This document shows, piece by piece, positions 34,816-43,971 of a stretch of DNA of 64,000 bases (position 1 is the stretch's first letter; each line of letters begins with the position of its first letter). A model generated the notes under the pieces. The model had not been told where the DNA came from. It was given only the letters and a program-made list of their open reading frames with translations, and made no database searches. Source of the stretch: an uncultured Christensenellaceae bacterium (GTDB lineage: Bacteria; Bacillota; Clostridia; Christensenellales; Pumilibacteraceae); NCBI GenBank assembly GCA_910587455.1, contig CAJULK010000011.1, forward strand, positions 5,304 to 69,303. The letters run 5' to 3'. The position numbers and the translations under genes were made by a program.

Positions 34816-35955
34816 TTGGGAATGTCGAACGGCGCGAGCGCAAAAAGATTTTTCAAATCTCATATTTTTCGTGCGTGCGTGATGGCGGTCGTAATGTTTT
34901 CGACGCTGTTTTTCCCGTTGGTTTTTGCGTTTCCGAATCTTGATTCGAACAATCGTTCGGTACTCGTCGCACTCGTTGTTTTTTCGTGCGTTTTCGAGCT
35001 TCTTATATATATTGTTGTTATACAACTTACCGTATACTCAAAACTCGGCTGCGCTGTAAGGAGTTTCGATTCGATGCTTCACGGCAACACTCGCGTACGA
35101 CTGAAAACAAATTCCATAGATTCGACTGCAAGCGATATTCTCGCTGCGGTGAACGCTACTTCGGAAGAATACGCACGACTCGAACAGGTGCGGCGGTCGT
35201 TTGTATCAAACGCTTCTCATGAGCTCCGCACTCCGCTGACTTCCGTGCAAGGTTTTTTGCAGGCGGTATTGGACGGAACGATTGACGAATGTGACAGAGA
35301 AAAATATCTTAAGATAGCGTTAAGCGAAACAAAGCGACTGAATACTCTTATAAATTCGATGCTCGATTTATCGCGATTGGAATCGGGTAAAAATCCGCTT
35401 ATAAAAACAAAATTCAATATTACCGACGTTATGCATGAAACGGCTGCCAAATTCGAGCCTGCACTCATCAATAAAGCGCTTCAGATAAACGTAGACTGTG
35501 CGCGCGATAACTGTTACGTTTATGCCGACAAAGAAAAAATAATCCAAGTGCTTACAAATCTCGTAGACAATGCTATCAAATATTCGCCGTCTTACTCTCG
35601 CATTATTTTGACTAGCGATATCCACGACGACAAAGTGTTCGTCACCGTGCGCGATTTCGGGTACGGAATAAGCAAAAAAGATCAGATGCTTATATGGGAC
35701 AGATTTTATATGACCGACAAATCTCGATCGCCCGTAAAGTCTAAGGGCTCGGGGCTGGGCTTGTCCATAGTAAAGAAGATAATCGACGACCATGACGAAA
35801 TCATATGGGTCGAGAGCAATCGCGGTGCCGGCGCGACATTTATATTTTCGTTGACGCTGTTCAACCCCGCAAAGCATAAAGTCAATGTCGGCAAAGTGAT
35901 CAAATCGGATGATGAAACTTCTGAAACATCGGAAATAACAACGGAGACACTATAA
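34816..35955 (+). CDS. sensor histidine kinase
   Basis: 379 aa from TTG 34816, which directly follows the regulator's TGA and has GAGGTGG upstream; ATG 34822 is an alternative. Two membrane segments (about 20-38 and 47-72) frame a very short outer loop of some 10 residues, so a soluble ligand-binding domain is absent. Then a HAMP-like linker, the H-box SNASHELRTPLTSV (H135), N-box NLVDNAIKYS, D/F-box RDFGYGIS, and G-box KGSGLGLSIVKKI. Such kinases often sense membrane state or a partner protein. TAATG overlap with the next gene. Confidence 0.93.
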   Translation: MGMSNGASAKRFFKSHIFRACVMAVVMFSTLFFPLVFAFPNLDSNNRSVLVALVVFSCVFELLIYIVVIQLTVYSKLGCAVRSFDSMLHGNTRVRLKTNSIDSTASDILAAVNATSEEYARLEQVRRSFVSNASHELRTPLTSVQGFLQAVLDGTIDECDREKYLKIALSETKRLNTLINSMLDLSRLESGKNPLIKTKFNITDVMHETAAKFEPALINKALQINVDCARDNCYVYADKEKIIQVLTNLVDNAIKYSPSYSRIILTSDIHDDKVFVTVRDFGYGISKKDQMLIWDRFYMTDKSRSPVKSKGSGLGLSIVKKIIDDHDEIIWVESNRGAGATFIFSLTLFNPAKHKVNVGKVIKSDDETSETSEITTETL

Positions 35956-36542
35956 TGGAACAGTATTACGAACAGACAGTCGTCAATAAAAATATCGATG
36001 AACGTGCAAAAAAGACAAAAGCTCTTACTATAGCCAAAACGGCATGTTTGATCATAGGTGTATTTATACTCGTATCAAGCGCAATGATGATAACGTTGTT
36101 TTGGGTTTTTATTCTGTTTGCAACGCCGTTTTTCGTCGCCACCGTCATAATAGGAAAAGTCAACAAGCGCAACAACACGGAATACGACTATGTCATCGAT
36201 GACGAATATATAAAAATTACGGAAGTATATTACAGACAGCGCCGCAAACTCAAACATACTATAAGACTGCGTACCATTGAGTCCGTGGGAGTGTTTGATT
36301 CGGAAGGCTATAAGAAGATCGAGAAAAACGCCGCGAAAAAGATTCTCGCGCTCGTAAACTACGAAGACGAAAAATCCGTTGTTTATATGTTGTATTCGAC
36401 AGACAAAGGCAAGCGCATTATTTTTATAGAGCCGGATCACGGTTTTATTATGACGCTTCGCCGCGGAGTATCGGCTGTTACTGTATTCGATAAGAGCATG
36501 TCCGAATTGGAGCGCCGACTCAATGAGGTCAATCTTGTATGA
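35955..36542 (+). CDS. membrane protein of unknown function (DUF6106-like?)
   Basis: 195 aa. A charged N-terminus, two membrane segments (about residues 28-50 and 51-70) and a C-terminal domain that resembles a PH-like bacterial module (YDYVIDDEYIKITEVYYRQR, later VYMLYSTDKGKRIIFIEPDH). It starts in a TAATG overlap with the histidine kinase and its stop overlaps the cysteine desulfurase by ATGA. Position suggests a link to the two-component system; I recall similar proteins under DUF6106 but cannot confirm it. Confidence 0.55.
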   Translation: MEQYYEQTVVNKNIDERAKKTKALTIAKTACLIIGVFILVSSAMMITLFWVFILFATPFFVATVIIGKVNKRNNTEYDYVIDDEYIKITEVYYRQRRKLKHTIRLRTIESVGVFDSEGYKKIEKNAAKKILALVNYEDEKSVVYMLYSTDKGKRIIFIEPDHGFIMTLRRGVSAVTVFDKSMSELERRLNEVNLV

Positions 36543-37663
36543 TATATTTGGATAACGCAGCTACCACTAAGGTTTTCGACTGCGCGATAGAGGCTGCAGA
36601 AGCCTGTATGCGCGAGCACTTTTACAACCCCAACGCTACTTACGGAAGCGGCGTTTCCGCAAAAAGCAGGATAGAGCGCGACAGGAGAACTATCGCAGAC
36701 GCGGTAGGCGCCGATCCGTCGGAGCTTGTATTTACTTCGTGCGCGACGGAATCGAATAATTGGGTAATCGGCTGCGCAAGGAAACGTCCAAACGGCAATG
36801 TCGTTATATCGGCGGGAGAACATTCGTCGGTGTACGAGCTCGCTATTGCGCTCAGGAACCGCGGAATCGATGTTCGCATAGTTCCGCTCACGAGTAGCGG
36901 CTCGGTCGATATTGAGGCATTTAAGCGGCTTACGGATAAAAACACGACGCTCGTTTCGGTTATTCACGTAAGCAACGAAACGGGCATAGTCAATCCCGTA
37001 AAAGAGCTTGTCGGCATAACGCGCAAATCGGCTCCCAATGCTATTTTTCACAGCGACGGCGTTCAGGGATTATTGAAGGCGGGCGAACCGATAAGCAGTC
37101 TCGGCGTAGATTTATACAGTGCGAGCGCGCATAAGCTCGGTGCACCCAAAGGAATAGGGCTGTTGTACATTCGACGCGGAATCAATATCCAGCCGTTTAT
37201 GTACGGTGGCGGGCAGGAACGCGGTATGCGTTCGGGCACTCAAAATACCCCGTTTATATCGGCATTTGCGGCGGCCGTAGGTAAATTCGCAGAATTAAAC
37301 GACTCCGTGCGTATAAGTGCCATAAGAAACGAGCTGGCGGAAATTTTTACGGCAAACGACTGTGAAGTTATCGGCTGCGGAAAAAACAGCGGTTATATTT
37401 TAAGCGTTTGCGTACCGAATGTAAAAGCCGAAATTTTACAGAACGCCGTTCATGATAAAGGCGTAGTAATAGGCAAGGGCGCCGCATGTTCGGGATCGAA
37501 ACGCGGGAATCGGGTTTTATCCGCAATGGGACTGTCGCAGAAACAAATAGAAAATTGCGTGCGGATAAGTTTATTTTCGGATACATCGCGCGATGATGCC
37601 GTTTCGGCGGCAAGAATAATACTCGATTGCGCAGAAGCAATAAGGAGCGGTCATGTCGGATAA
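36539..37663 (+). CDS. cysteine desulfurase (NifS/IscS type)
   Basis: 374 aa. PLP enzyme that takes sulfur from cysteine. Starts at MIYLDNAATTKV; PLP lysine in SASAHKLGAPKG (K199); persulfide-forming cysteine in GKGAACSGSKRGNRVL (C317), with the longer mobile loop of the IscS/NifS group. ThiI is encoded next with an 11-base overlap, so this desulfurase is likely the sulfur donor for 4-thiouridine in tRNA, an arrangement also known from B. subtilis (nifZ-thiI). Confidence 0.93.
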   Translation: MIYLDNAATTKVFDCAIEAAEACMREHFYNPNATYGSGVSAKSRIERDRRTIADAVGADPSELVFTSCATESNNWVIGCARKRPNGNVVISAGEHSSVYELAIALRNRGIDVRIVPLTSSGSVDIEAFKRLTDKNTTLVSVIHVSNETGIVNPVKELVGITRKSAPNAIFHSDGVQGLLKAGEPISSLGVDLYSASAHKLGAPKGIGLLYIRRGINIQPFMYGGGQERGMRSGTQNTPFISAFAAAVGKFAELNDSVRISAIRNELAEIFTANDCEVIGCGKNSGYILSVCVPNVKAEILQNAVHDKGVVIGKGAACSGSKRGNRVLSAMGLSQKQIENCVRISLFSDTSRDDAVSAARIILDCAEAIRSGHVG

Positions 37664-38810
37664 CGTAATACTCATACGGTTCGGAGAGCTGTATCTTAAA
37701 GGCAAAAACAAAAGCTATTTTGAAAACGCGCTCAAGGACAATATCCGAGCCAAACTCGACGGGTTGGATCTTAAGTTGTATTTCGGTCGAGGTCGATACG
37801 TAGTCAAGGAATATCCTGCGGCATCTGAAAACGAAATCATAACGCGTTTGAAACAAATTTTCGGTCTACATTCGATTTCGGTAGCAAGGCGATGCGGTTA
37901 CGACTTGGACGAAATAGCAGAGCTTGCGCTGTCTATGACGCCCGAGTGCGGAACTTTTCGTGTAACATCGCACAGATCATACAAAAAGTATCCGCTTGAT
38001 TCGATGCAGCTTAACATGACGATAGGTGGGCGAGTGCTCGAAAAAAAGCCGGGGTTATCCGTCGATCTTCATTCTCCCGATTACGTTCTTAATATTGACG
38101 TGCGCGAAGGCGGCGACGTTTATCTTTACGATTCGACTATTCGCTGTGCCGGCGGAATGCCGTACGGAACGGGCGGCAACGGACTTTTGTTGCTGTCCGG
38201 CGGGATCGACAGCCCTGTTGCCGGATATATGCTTGCAAAGCGAGGAATGAATATAACGGCATTGCATTTTCATTCAATTCCGTACACATCGGAAGCCGCT
38301 AAGGAAAAAGCAGCGGATCTCGCACGCAAATTGAAAAATTATTGCCCGAATATAAAATTGTGTTGCGTTTCGCTTACGGAAATTCAAGAAGCAATACACA
38401 AGAATTGCAAGCCTAATTACATGATAACGCTTGTCAGACGGTTCATGATGCGAATAGCCGAACGCGTCGCAAAAGTCAACGGTTGCAGCTGTATAATCAA
38501 CGGCGAAAGTCTCGGGCAGGTAGCAAGTCAGACTATAGAAAGCATTACCGTAACCAATTCGGTAGTGTCGATGCCTGTTTTACGCCCGCTTATAGGTTTG
38601 GATAAAGACGAAATAATCGAAATAGCGGAAAAAATAGATACCTTCAAAACATCTATAGAGCCATACGAAGATTGCTGTACCGTATTTTTGCCCGATTTTC
38701 CGCTCATAAAGCCTATGCTTGAAAAAGTTATAGAGCAGGAAAATCACATAGCCGAGCTTGACAAACTAATCGACAACGCTATCAAAAATATCGAAACGAT
38801 CGCCGTGTAA
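37653..38810 (+). CDS. thiI: tRNA 4-thiouridine synthetase ThiI
   Basis: 385 aa. Makes s4U at position 8 of tRNA. N-terminal ferredoxin-like part (RFGELYLKGKNKSYFENAL), THUMP domain (about 60-165, VTSHRSYKKYPLDSMQ), then the PP-loop ATPase LLLLSGGIDSPVAGYM near residue 180. It ends after the AANH domain without the rhodanese domain found in E. coli, as usual in Firmicutes, so sulfur must come from the adjacent desulfurase. The last 45 bases overlap the 3' end of the PBP gene on the other strand. Confidence 0.94.
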   Translation: MSDNVILIRFGELYLKGKNKSYFENALKDNIRAKLDGLDLKLYFGRGRYVVKEYPAASENEIITRLKQIFGLHSISVARRCGYDLDEIAELALSMTPECGTFRVTSHRSYKKYPLDSMQLNMTIGGRVLEKKPGLSVDLHSPDYVLNIDVREGGDVYLYDSTIRCAGGMPYGTGGNGLLLLSGGIDSPVAGYMLAKRGMNITALHFHSIPYTSEAAKEKAADLARKLKNYCPNIKLCCVSLTEIQEAIHKNCKPNYMITLVRRFMMRIAERVAKVNGCSCIINGESLGQVASQTIESITVTNSVVSMPVLRPLIGLDKDEIIEIAEKIDTFKTSIEPYEDCCTVFLPDFPLIKPMLEKVIEQENHIAELDKLIDNAIKNIETIAV

Positions 38811-40781
38811 ATAAAAATCCCACGGATCGTTCCAATATGCTTCGTCCATATAGTCTATAATATCTATATTTTTTCTTATCGGCAGGAACCGTTTTGCAAA
38901 CGGCGAGCGGATCCTGTATTTTTTGGGCAACATGGGGTCGGCGAGATACACCTCGTGCGTATCGGCAAGCGTTTTCGCGTCAGCCTCGTAATACGCTACC
39001 GATTGCGGCATTTCAAAATCCGTATCTGTCGGAATTACGCCTTTAGAACAAAGATTTTTAATTATATTGCAGCACGCAGCGCCGGTAATACTGTTGTCTA
39101 TCGTACATCCTTCGTGTGCGCCGAACCATACTGCAATCGTGTGCTTGGCGGTGTACGCTATGCAATAGCAATCTCTGTTACCGCCGTCATCTCCGTTTGT
39201 GCCCGTTTTTGCCGCTATATAGCCGCATGTTTTCAGTTTTTTTGCAGTGCCCGCTTCGGCACAGTTTTTCAACATTTCCGTTAACAAAAAAGCTGTATCG
39301 TCCCCGACGGCTTGCACATTATTTTTGATTCTTTTGTTCGAAACCGAGCTGCCGTCGATCTCTTCGACGTAACCGCACTCCGAATATTTCCCGCCGTTTG
39401 CAAGCGTGCGGTATGCGTTTGCGAGTTCCGAAAGCGTGACGCCTTGTTCCATGCCGCCGAGCACTATGGGCAACGTATTGTCCGTTGCCGCAAAGTGTAT
39501 GCCGAATCGTGCGGCGATGTTTTTGCATTTTTCCAATCCAATATCGTCGGCAAGTTTTACTGCCGCAATATTAGATGAGTAACTCAAACAATCCGAAAGC
39601 GATTGATAGCCGCGATAAATGTCGCGATAATTCTTAGGGGCATAATCACCGAATGATGTTTTAACGTCGTTTATCTGCGAAAGGGGATTCATACCGTTTT
39701 CAAGAGCGGGCGCATAAGCCAAGAACGGCTTGATCGCCGATGCCGGAGAACGCCTGAAATTTATATATTTATCGGAATTGGTTTCGTCGCAGGCGATGTC
39801 GCCCTTTTCATTATTCAATATGAGCACACGTATAATACCGTCGAATCCGTGCATATTTTTTATTTCGGCCCGTACGGCGTCCGTGATAGATTTTGAATAA
39901 CCGGTTTTTATTGTATGACTTTCCGAAAACAGTTCTTTTTCCGTACAGCCGAGTTGTTTGCATGCTGCTTTGAGAAGCCCTGCCGTAAACTGGTTTTGCT
40001 TGTTTTTTTCGAATATCAGACGCTCGGAGCATGCATCGGCATATTCGGAATCGGTTATAAACCCTTGAGCGCGCATCAAGTTCAAAACCAATGTTTTACG
40101 TTTGTCGAGATTTTCCGCATTGTTATACGGACTGTATTTTGTCGGATTGTTAATGATAGAGGCGAGAGCGGCGGATTGCGCAAGAGTAAGTTCCGACGCG
40201 GATTTGCCGAACATGACACGGCTTGCCGTTCCGAGCCCGCGTATACCAGAACCGAAATACAAAATGTTCAAATAACTTTCGAGTATATCGTCTTTTTCGT
40301 ATATTCTTTCGAGTTTTCTCGCAAGCCGCATTTCGTTTATCTTGCGTTTTAGCGTTTTTTCGTTTGATAAATGAGTATTTTTGATTAACTGTTGCGTTAT
40401 TGTAGACGCACCTTCGCGAAATCCGCGCGATTTGATATTGGATAACAATGCCGATGCCATACGCTTATAATCAATGCCGCCATGCTCGTAAAAACGCTTG
40501 TCCTCGACGGCTATAAACGCATTTTTCGTATATGGTTGCAAATCGTCGACAGAAACGTAAACTTTATTTTTTTCATATAAAACGTCGGCTATGGGATCGC
40601 CGTCGCAATCGAGCATCGTTACCGTGCGCGAATATGACGTGAGCTTGCCGATGTCAAGATCGGGCGCTCCGAGAATATTTACGTTGGGACTGATAAGTAT
40701 AAAGAAGAAGCCGACAGATACGGCTATGCAAACAACAAGCACCGTAATAATTGCTATGGAAATTTTAGCGGCTTTTTTCAT
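38766..40781 (-). CDS. class A penicillin-binding protein (PBP1A-like)
   Basis: 671 aa from ATG 40781. Short cytoplasmic start, one membrane segment (about 7-30), GT51 glycosyltransferase (VEDKRFYEHGGIDYKRM with the catalytic Glu, GASTITQQLIKN, LNILYFG) and transpeptidase: SxxK is SAIK in SPASAIKPFLAY, SxN is SSN in LSYSSNIAAV, and KTG in AAKTGTNGD. PASAIKP departs from the usual PGSTFKP, though the catalytic Ser and Lys are kept. Polymerises and cross-links peptidoglycan outside the membrane. No strong ribosome site precedes the ATG. It has a long structured leader (see 40959-41030). Confidence 0.93.
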   Translation of the reverse strand: MKKAAKISIAIITVLVVCIAVSVGFFFILISPNVNILGAPDLDIGKLTSYSRTVTMLDCDGDPIADVLYEKNKVYVSVDDLQPYTKNAFIAVEDKRFYEHGGIDYKRMASALLSNIKSRGFREGASTITQQLIKNTHLSNEKTLKRKINEMRLARKLERIYEKDDILESYLNILYFGSGIRGLGTASRVMFGKSASELTLAQSAALASIINNPTKYSPYNNAENLDKRKTLVLNLMRAQGFITDSEYADACSERLIFEKNKQNQFTAGLLKAACKQLGCTEKELFSESHTIKTGYSKSITDAVRAEIKNMHGFDGIIRVLILNNEKGDIACDETNSDKYINFRRSPASAIKPFLAYAPALENGMNPLSQINDVKTSFGDYAPKNYRDIYRGYQSLSDCLSYSSNIAAVKLADDIGLEKCKNIAARFGIHFAATDNTLPIVLGGMEQGVTLSELANAYRTLANGGKYSECGYVEEIDGSSVSNKRIKNNVQAVGDDTAFLLTEMLKNCAEAGTAKKLKTCGYIAAKTGTNGDDGGNRDCYCIAYTAKHTIAVWFGAHEGCTIDNSITGAACCNIIKNLCSKGVIPTDTDFEMPQSVAYYEADAKTLADTHEVYLADPMLPKKYRIRSPFAKRFLPIRKNIDIIDYMDEAYWNDPWDFYLHGDRFDIFDSVVD

Positions 40782-40958
40782 GAGTATAGTATCTTTATTG
40801 TCATATATTTTATGTAAAACGACAAAAAGCGCAACAGCACGAATAATGTCGATAGCGCAAATATCAATCACTATAAAAATTATGCGGGTACGCTCGATAA
40901 ACTTCAAGTAACCATCATATAAACAAAGTATACTTACCTTTAGTCGGTTTTATTAAAC

Positions 40959-40994
40959 TATCACTTCGCAAAAGCTGTCTTTTGCGAAGTGATA
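40959..40994 (-). repeat. perfect 16-bp hairpin at the 5' end of the PBP leader
   Basis: TATCACTTCGCAAAAG (40959-40974) and CTTTTGCGAAGTGATA (40979-40994), loop CTGT. On the minus strand the promoter at 41001-41030 predicts a start at about 40994, the first base of the stem. There is no T run, so it does not look like a terminator. The leader continues about 175 bases to the PBP ATG with no other gene in it. Confidence 0.75.
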
Positions 40995-41000
40995 AGTAAA

Positions 41001-41030
41001 ACTATACCACTTCTACCCTTTATTTGTCAA
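41001..41030 (-). promoter_or_regulatory. promoter of the PBP gene
   Basis: On the minus strand perfect TTGACA (41025-41030), 18-base spacer, TATAGT (41001-41006) with TGG extended -10. It lies just after the mtaB stop. Confidence 0.75.
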
Positions 41031-41048
41031 CCCTTTACTTAAGATTAT

Positions 41049-42344
41049 TTAATGCTCAATACTGCCGATTATTCCGTCACCGTAAGGCTTATCAAGCTGC
41101 ATAGGTGCGATCGTGCCGCACGGAGCGTCGGAATATACCTTGATATAGTTGGGCGTATATCCGACATTAAATCCGTTTTCTCGATCTTCTACGTAGACAT
41201 CCGAAATCGTTCCTAAATTTTTTTGCAGAAAATCGTCATGCAGCGATTTCTTTATATCAAGCAAAACCTTTTTGCGATCGTTTATCAATCCTTTCGGCAA
41301 TGCAGTATATTTTTTTGATGCGACCGTACCCGTTCGACTGCTGTACGGGAATACGTGTATATCCGAAAATTCGCAGCGCTTTACGAATTCGCATGTTTCA
41401 TCAAAGTTTTCGTTTGTTTCCGTAGGAAATCCGACTATGACGTCGGTCGTTATTCCGGCAAGCGGAAAATGCTTGCGGATCAGTCGGACTTTCTCATAAT
41501 AAAAATCAGCCGTATAGTGTCGATTCATAGACTTTAATACGGCATCGCTTCCGCTCTGTAGCGACATGTGAAAATGAGGGCAGAATCCCCCGCTTTTCAT
41601 TGCGGATAAAAATTCATCGTCAATCATTTCGCACTCGAATGAACCCAAACGTTTTCGCGCTTTTATGTCGCTTAAAGCATATAATAAATCAACGGGACGC
41701 TTGCCCAAATCATAGCCATACGCCGATATATCAATCCCCGTCAAAACGATTTCCATTGAATCCGTGCGCTCACATTCTTGCTTAATATCGTTTATTGTCC
41801 GAGACTTACTTCTCCCGCGCAAATACGGGATAATGCAATATGAGCAAAATCTATTGCACCCGTCCTGTATCTTGATAAATGCACGTGTTTTGTTTGATTT
41901 TGCCGAATTTTTTTCGCAAAACCCTACATATTCCTCTGTTTTTTGCGAGTTTTTGCGATAGAATACTATATCATATGTAATACTATATTCATTATTGTTG
42001 AGTAAACAATCTATTATTTTGCATACGAATCGAGTTTTATCGACGGTCCCCCCGATAGCTATAACATTTGGGTTTTTGAATTTATCCGCATCATTTTGAG
42101 AGCTGCAACCTATAACGATTATTTTACAGTTTTTATTCTGTTTTATCATTTTAGTGATATATTGCCGAGATTTCCTATCCGCTTCGGCGGTGACCGAACA
42201 TGTATTCAAAATATAAACGTCGGCAGGACCGAAACCTTCCGACGCATAGAGATTTTTTTCTTGCAATGCCGCAGCTATCGCAGCGCTTTCGCACTGATTG
42301 ACTTTGCAACCGAGCGTAACAATTCCGATTATCAAAGATTCCAC
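41049..42344 (-). CDS. mtaB: threonylcarbamoyladenosine tRNA methylthiotransferase
   Basis: 431 aa if it starts at GTG 42344 (TTG 42335 is also possible). Radical SAM methylthiotransferase that converts t6A37 to ms2t6A37. UPF0004 domain: TLGCKVNQCESA, NTCSVTAEADRKSRQ, IGCSSQ. Radical SAM cluster in DGCNRFCSYCIIPYLRGRSKSR (C-x3-C-x2-C). The VNQCES and ADRKSRQ wording is that of MtaB and not MiaB. TRAM-like C-terminus. It overlaps rsmE by 13 bases and is the last gene of prmA-rsmE-mtaB, a common Firmicutes order. Confidence 0.94.
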   Translation of the reverse strand: MESLIIGIVTLGCKVNQCESAAIAAALQEKNLYASEGFGPADVYILNTCSVTAEADRKSRQYITKMIKQNKNCKIIVIGCSSQNDADKFKNPNVIAIGGTVDKTRFVCKIIDCLLNNNEYSITYDIVFYRKNSQKTEEYVGFCEKNSAKSNKTRAFIKIQDGCNRFCSYCIIPYLRGRSKSRTINDIKQECERTDSMEIVLTGIDISAYGYDLGKRPVDLLYALSDIKARKRLGSFECEMIDDEFLSAMKSGGFCPHFHMSLQSGSDAVLKSMNRHYTADFYYEKVRLIRKHFPLAGITTDVIVGFPTETNENFDETCEFVKRCEFSDIHVFPYSSRTGTVASKKYTALPKGLINDRKKVLLDIKKSLHDDFLQKNLGTISDVYVEDRENGFNVGYTPNYIKVYSDAPCGTIAPMQLDKPYGDGIIGSIEH

Positions 42345-43045
42345 TCTCCCATTTCATAAAATATAACGGATAGCGCTGTTATGGCTGCCGTTTCGGCTCG
42401 CAAAATTCTGCGCCCAAGCGTGACGGACTTGGCTCCCGCTTCTACGAGACGTTTTTTTTCGTGTTCCGTAATGCCGCCTTCTGGACCTATAAATACGGAA
42501 ATTTGCCGTCTTTTTTTATCTATGGCGTCACCGATCGACCCGTGCATTTCGCGTTCCCACGGAAAAATCAAGTACATTCCATCGGCGGTACGATCAACAA
42601 GTTTATCGAACTCTATGCATTGCTCTATAATAGGCACTAAACTTCTTCCGCACTGCTCGCAAGCCGATACGGCTATTTTATTCAATCTCTCCAAATTGAG
42701 CGAGCCGCCGCGTTGTGTATACGAAGAATACACGGGCACGATTCTTTTAACGCCGAGTTCGGTCGCTTTCTGTGTTGCTACTTCGAACTTATCTTGCTTT
42801 ATTACGGATAAATACAACGAGATATCGACATCGGTTTCTCCTGCATTTTTCGTGATATCCAATATTTCGAGAATAGTTCTATCCTTCTTTATATCCTTTA
42901 CTGCACAGGAGTACTCGGTGCCTTTTCCGTCGAAAACTTTTATATAATCTCCGACGCGAATTCGCAACGAATATGCTGCGTGGGTGTGAGCATCTCCGAG
43001 CAGTTCCGGCGAATTTTCGTTTATTTGCGGTAAATAAAATCTCAT
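42332..43045 (-). CDS. rsmE: 16S rRNA (uracil1498-N3)-methyltransferase
   Basis: 237 aa from ATG 43045, which overlaps the prmA stop by ATGA. N-terminal PUA-like part MRFYLPQINENS, then the SPOUT knot: VFIGPEGGITEHEKKRLVEA, then SVTLGRRILRAETAAITAL, the SAM-binding signature of RsmE. It methylates U1498 of 16S rRNA on the assembled 30S subunit. Confidence 0.95.
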   Translation of the reverse strand: MRFYLPQINENSPELLGDAHTHAAYSLRIRVGDYIKVFDGKGTEYSCAVKDIKKDRTILEILDITKNAGETDVDISLYLSVIKQDKFEVATQKATELGVKRIVPVYSSYTQRGGSLNLERLNKIAVSACEQCGRSLVPIIEQCIEFDKLVDRTADGMYLIFPWEREMHGSIGDAIDKKRRQISVFIGPEGGITEHEKKRLVEAGAKSVTLGRRILRAETAAITALSVIFYEMGEWNL

Positions 43046-43950
43046 AGTTGAAAAATGTATGCACTCCACTCGTTTTTCTGTTCGCCGTCGATATATTTGA
43101 AATCATTCGCATATACGGCTTTTACCTCATCCGCTTTTTGGGAAATTATCCCGCTTATAACGGCGTAGCCGCCCTTTTTTAGCGACCGTTTTATAAGAGG
43201 TTCGACGTCTATCAATACATCGGCAGTTATATTCGCAAGAACTATATCTGCCGGCATCTCTATATTCCTTACGTCGTCGCAAAGCACGTTCGGCGAAGTT
43301 ATGCGGTTTAATCCGCAATTATATAGTGTGGCGGTGATCGCCTGCTCATCCGTATCGGCAAATAAGACGTCTGCGGCGCCGAGCTTGCTTGCACAAATAC
43401 CGAGAATACCGCTTCCGCAACCGAAATCGAGCACGCGCTTCACTGCTATATCCAATCTCTGCATAAGGTCTATGCACATAGACGTCGTTTCATGAGTTCC
43501 CGTGCCGAAAGCGAGTCCCGGATTGAGCTTGACGGGGATTTCTCCGCCGACGGCTTTTCTTTCGATCCATTCGGGAATGATCACGAGTTTGCCTATGTTG
43601 AATGGCTTATAATACTTTTTCCATTCGTTTTCCCATTCGACCGAATCTATGACTTCGACAGCAACGGATATGCTCGAAAAATCGGCATAGTCCAATTCCG
43701 TCAGTTTGCGAATTTTTTCCGTCACGGCTTCGATGTTCGTTTCCGTATCGAAAAAGCCGCTGACGGAACATGATTCGGTCGGCGTGAAAAGCGATTCGTC
43801 GGCATAGTCCCAACGTTTTTCATTAAGCGCCGTCATTATGTCATTGTAATCGTCGAACACTTCGCCGAGACTGCCGAGTTCGTGAAGCGCATACGCTACG
43901 GCGTCGGTAGTCTCGGAAGAACAATCAACGGTGACTTTGAAAAATTTCAT
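43042..43950 (-). CDS. prmA: ribosomal protein L11 methyltransferase
   Basis: 302 aa. N-terminal substrate-recognition domain (MKFFKVTVDCSSETTDAVAY), linker with WENEWKKYYKPFNIGKLVI, then the SAM methyltransferase fold: LNPGLAFGTGTHETTSMC, VLDFGCGSGILGICASKLGA (motif I), ADTDEQAI and IVLANITADVL. Trimethylates L11. First gene of prmA-rsmE-mtaB, 21 bases after pta. Confidence 0.95.
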   Translation of the reverse strand: MKFFKVTVDCSSETTDAVAYALHELGSLGEVFDDYNDIMTALNEKRWDYADESLFTPTESCSVSGFFDTETNIEAVTEKIRKLTELDYADFSSISVAVEVIDSVEWENEWKKYYKPFNIGKLVIIPEWIERKAVGGEIPVKLNPGLAFGTGTHETTSMCIDLMQRLDIAVKRVLDFGCGSGILGICASKLGAADVLFADTDEQAITATLYNCGLNRITSPNVLCDDVRNIEMPADIVLANITADVLIDVEPLIKRSLKKGGYAVISGIISQKADEVKAVYANDFKYIDGEQKNEWSAYIFQL

Positions 43951-43971
43951 TGTTATTCCAAAAAGCAGAAT

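Noticed and set aside
40782..40907. Longer PBP1A start at TTG 40907 adding 42 residues
   Set aside because: It would add a second hydrophobic segment before the normal PBP1A start MKKAAKIS, and TTG has no good ribosome site.
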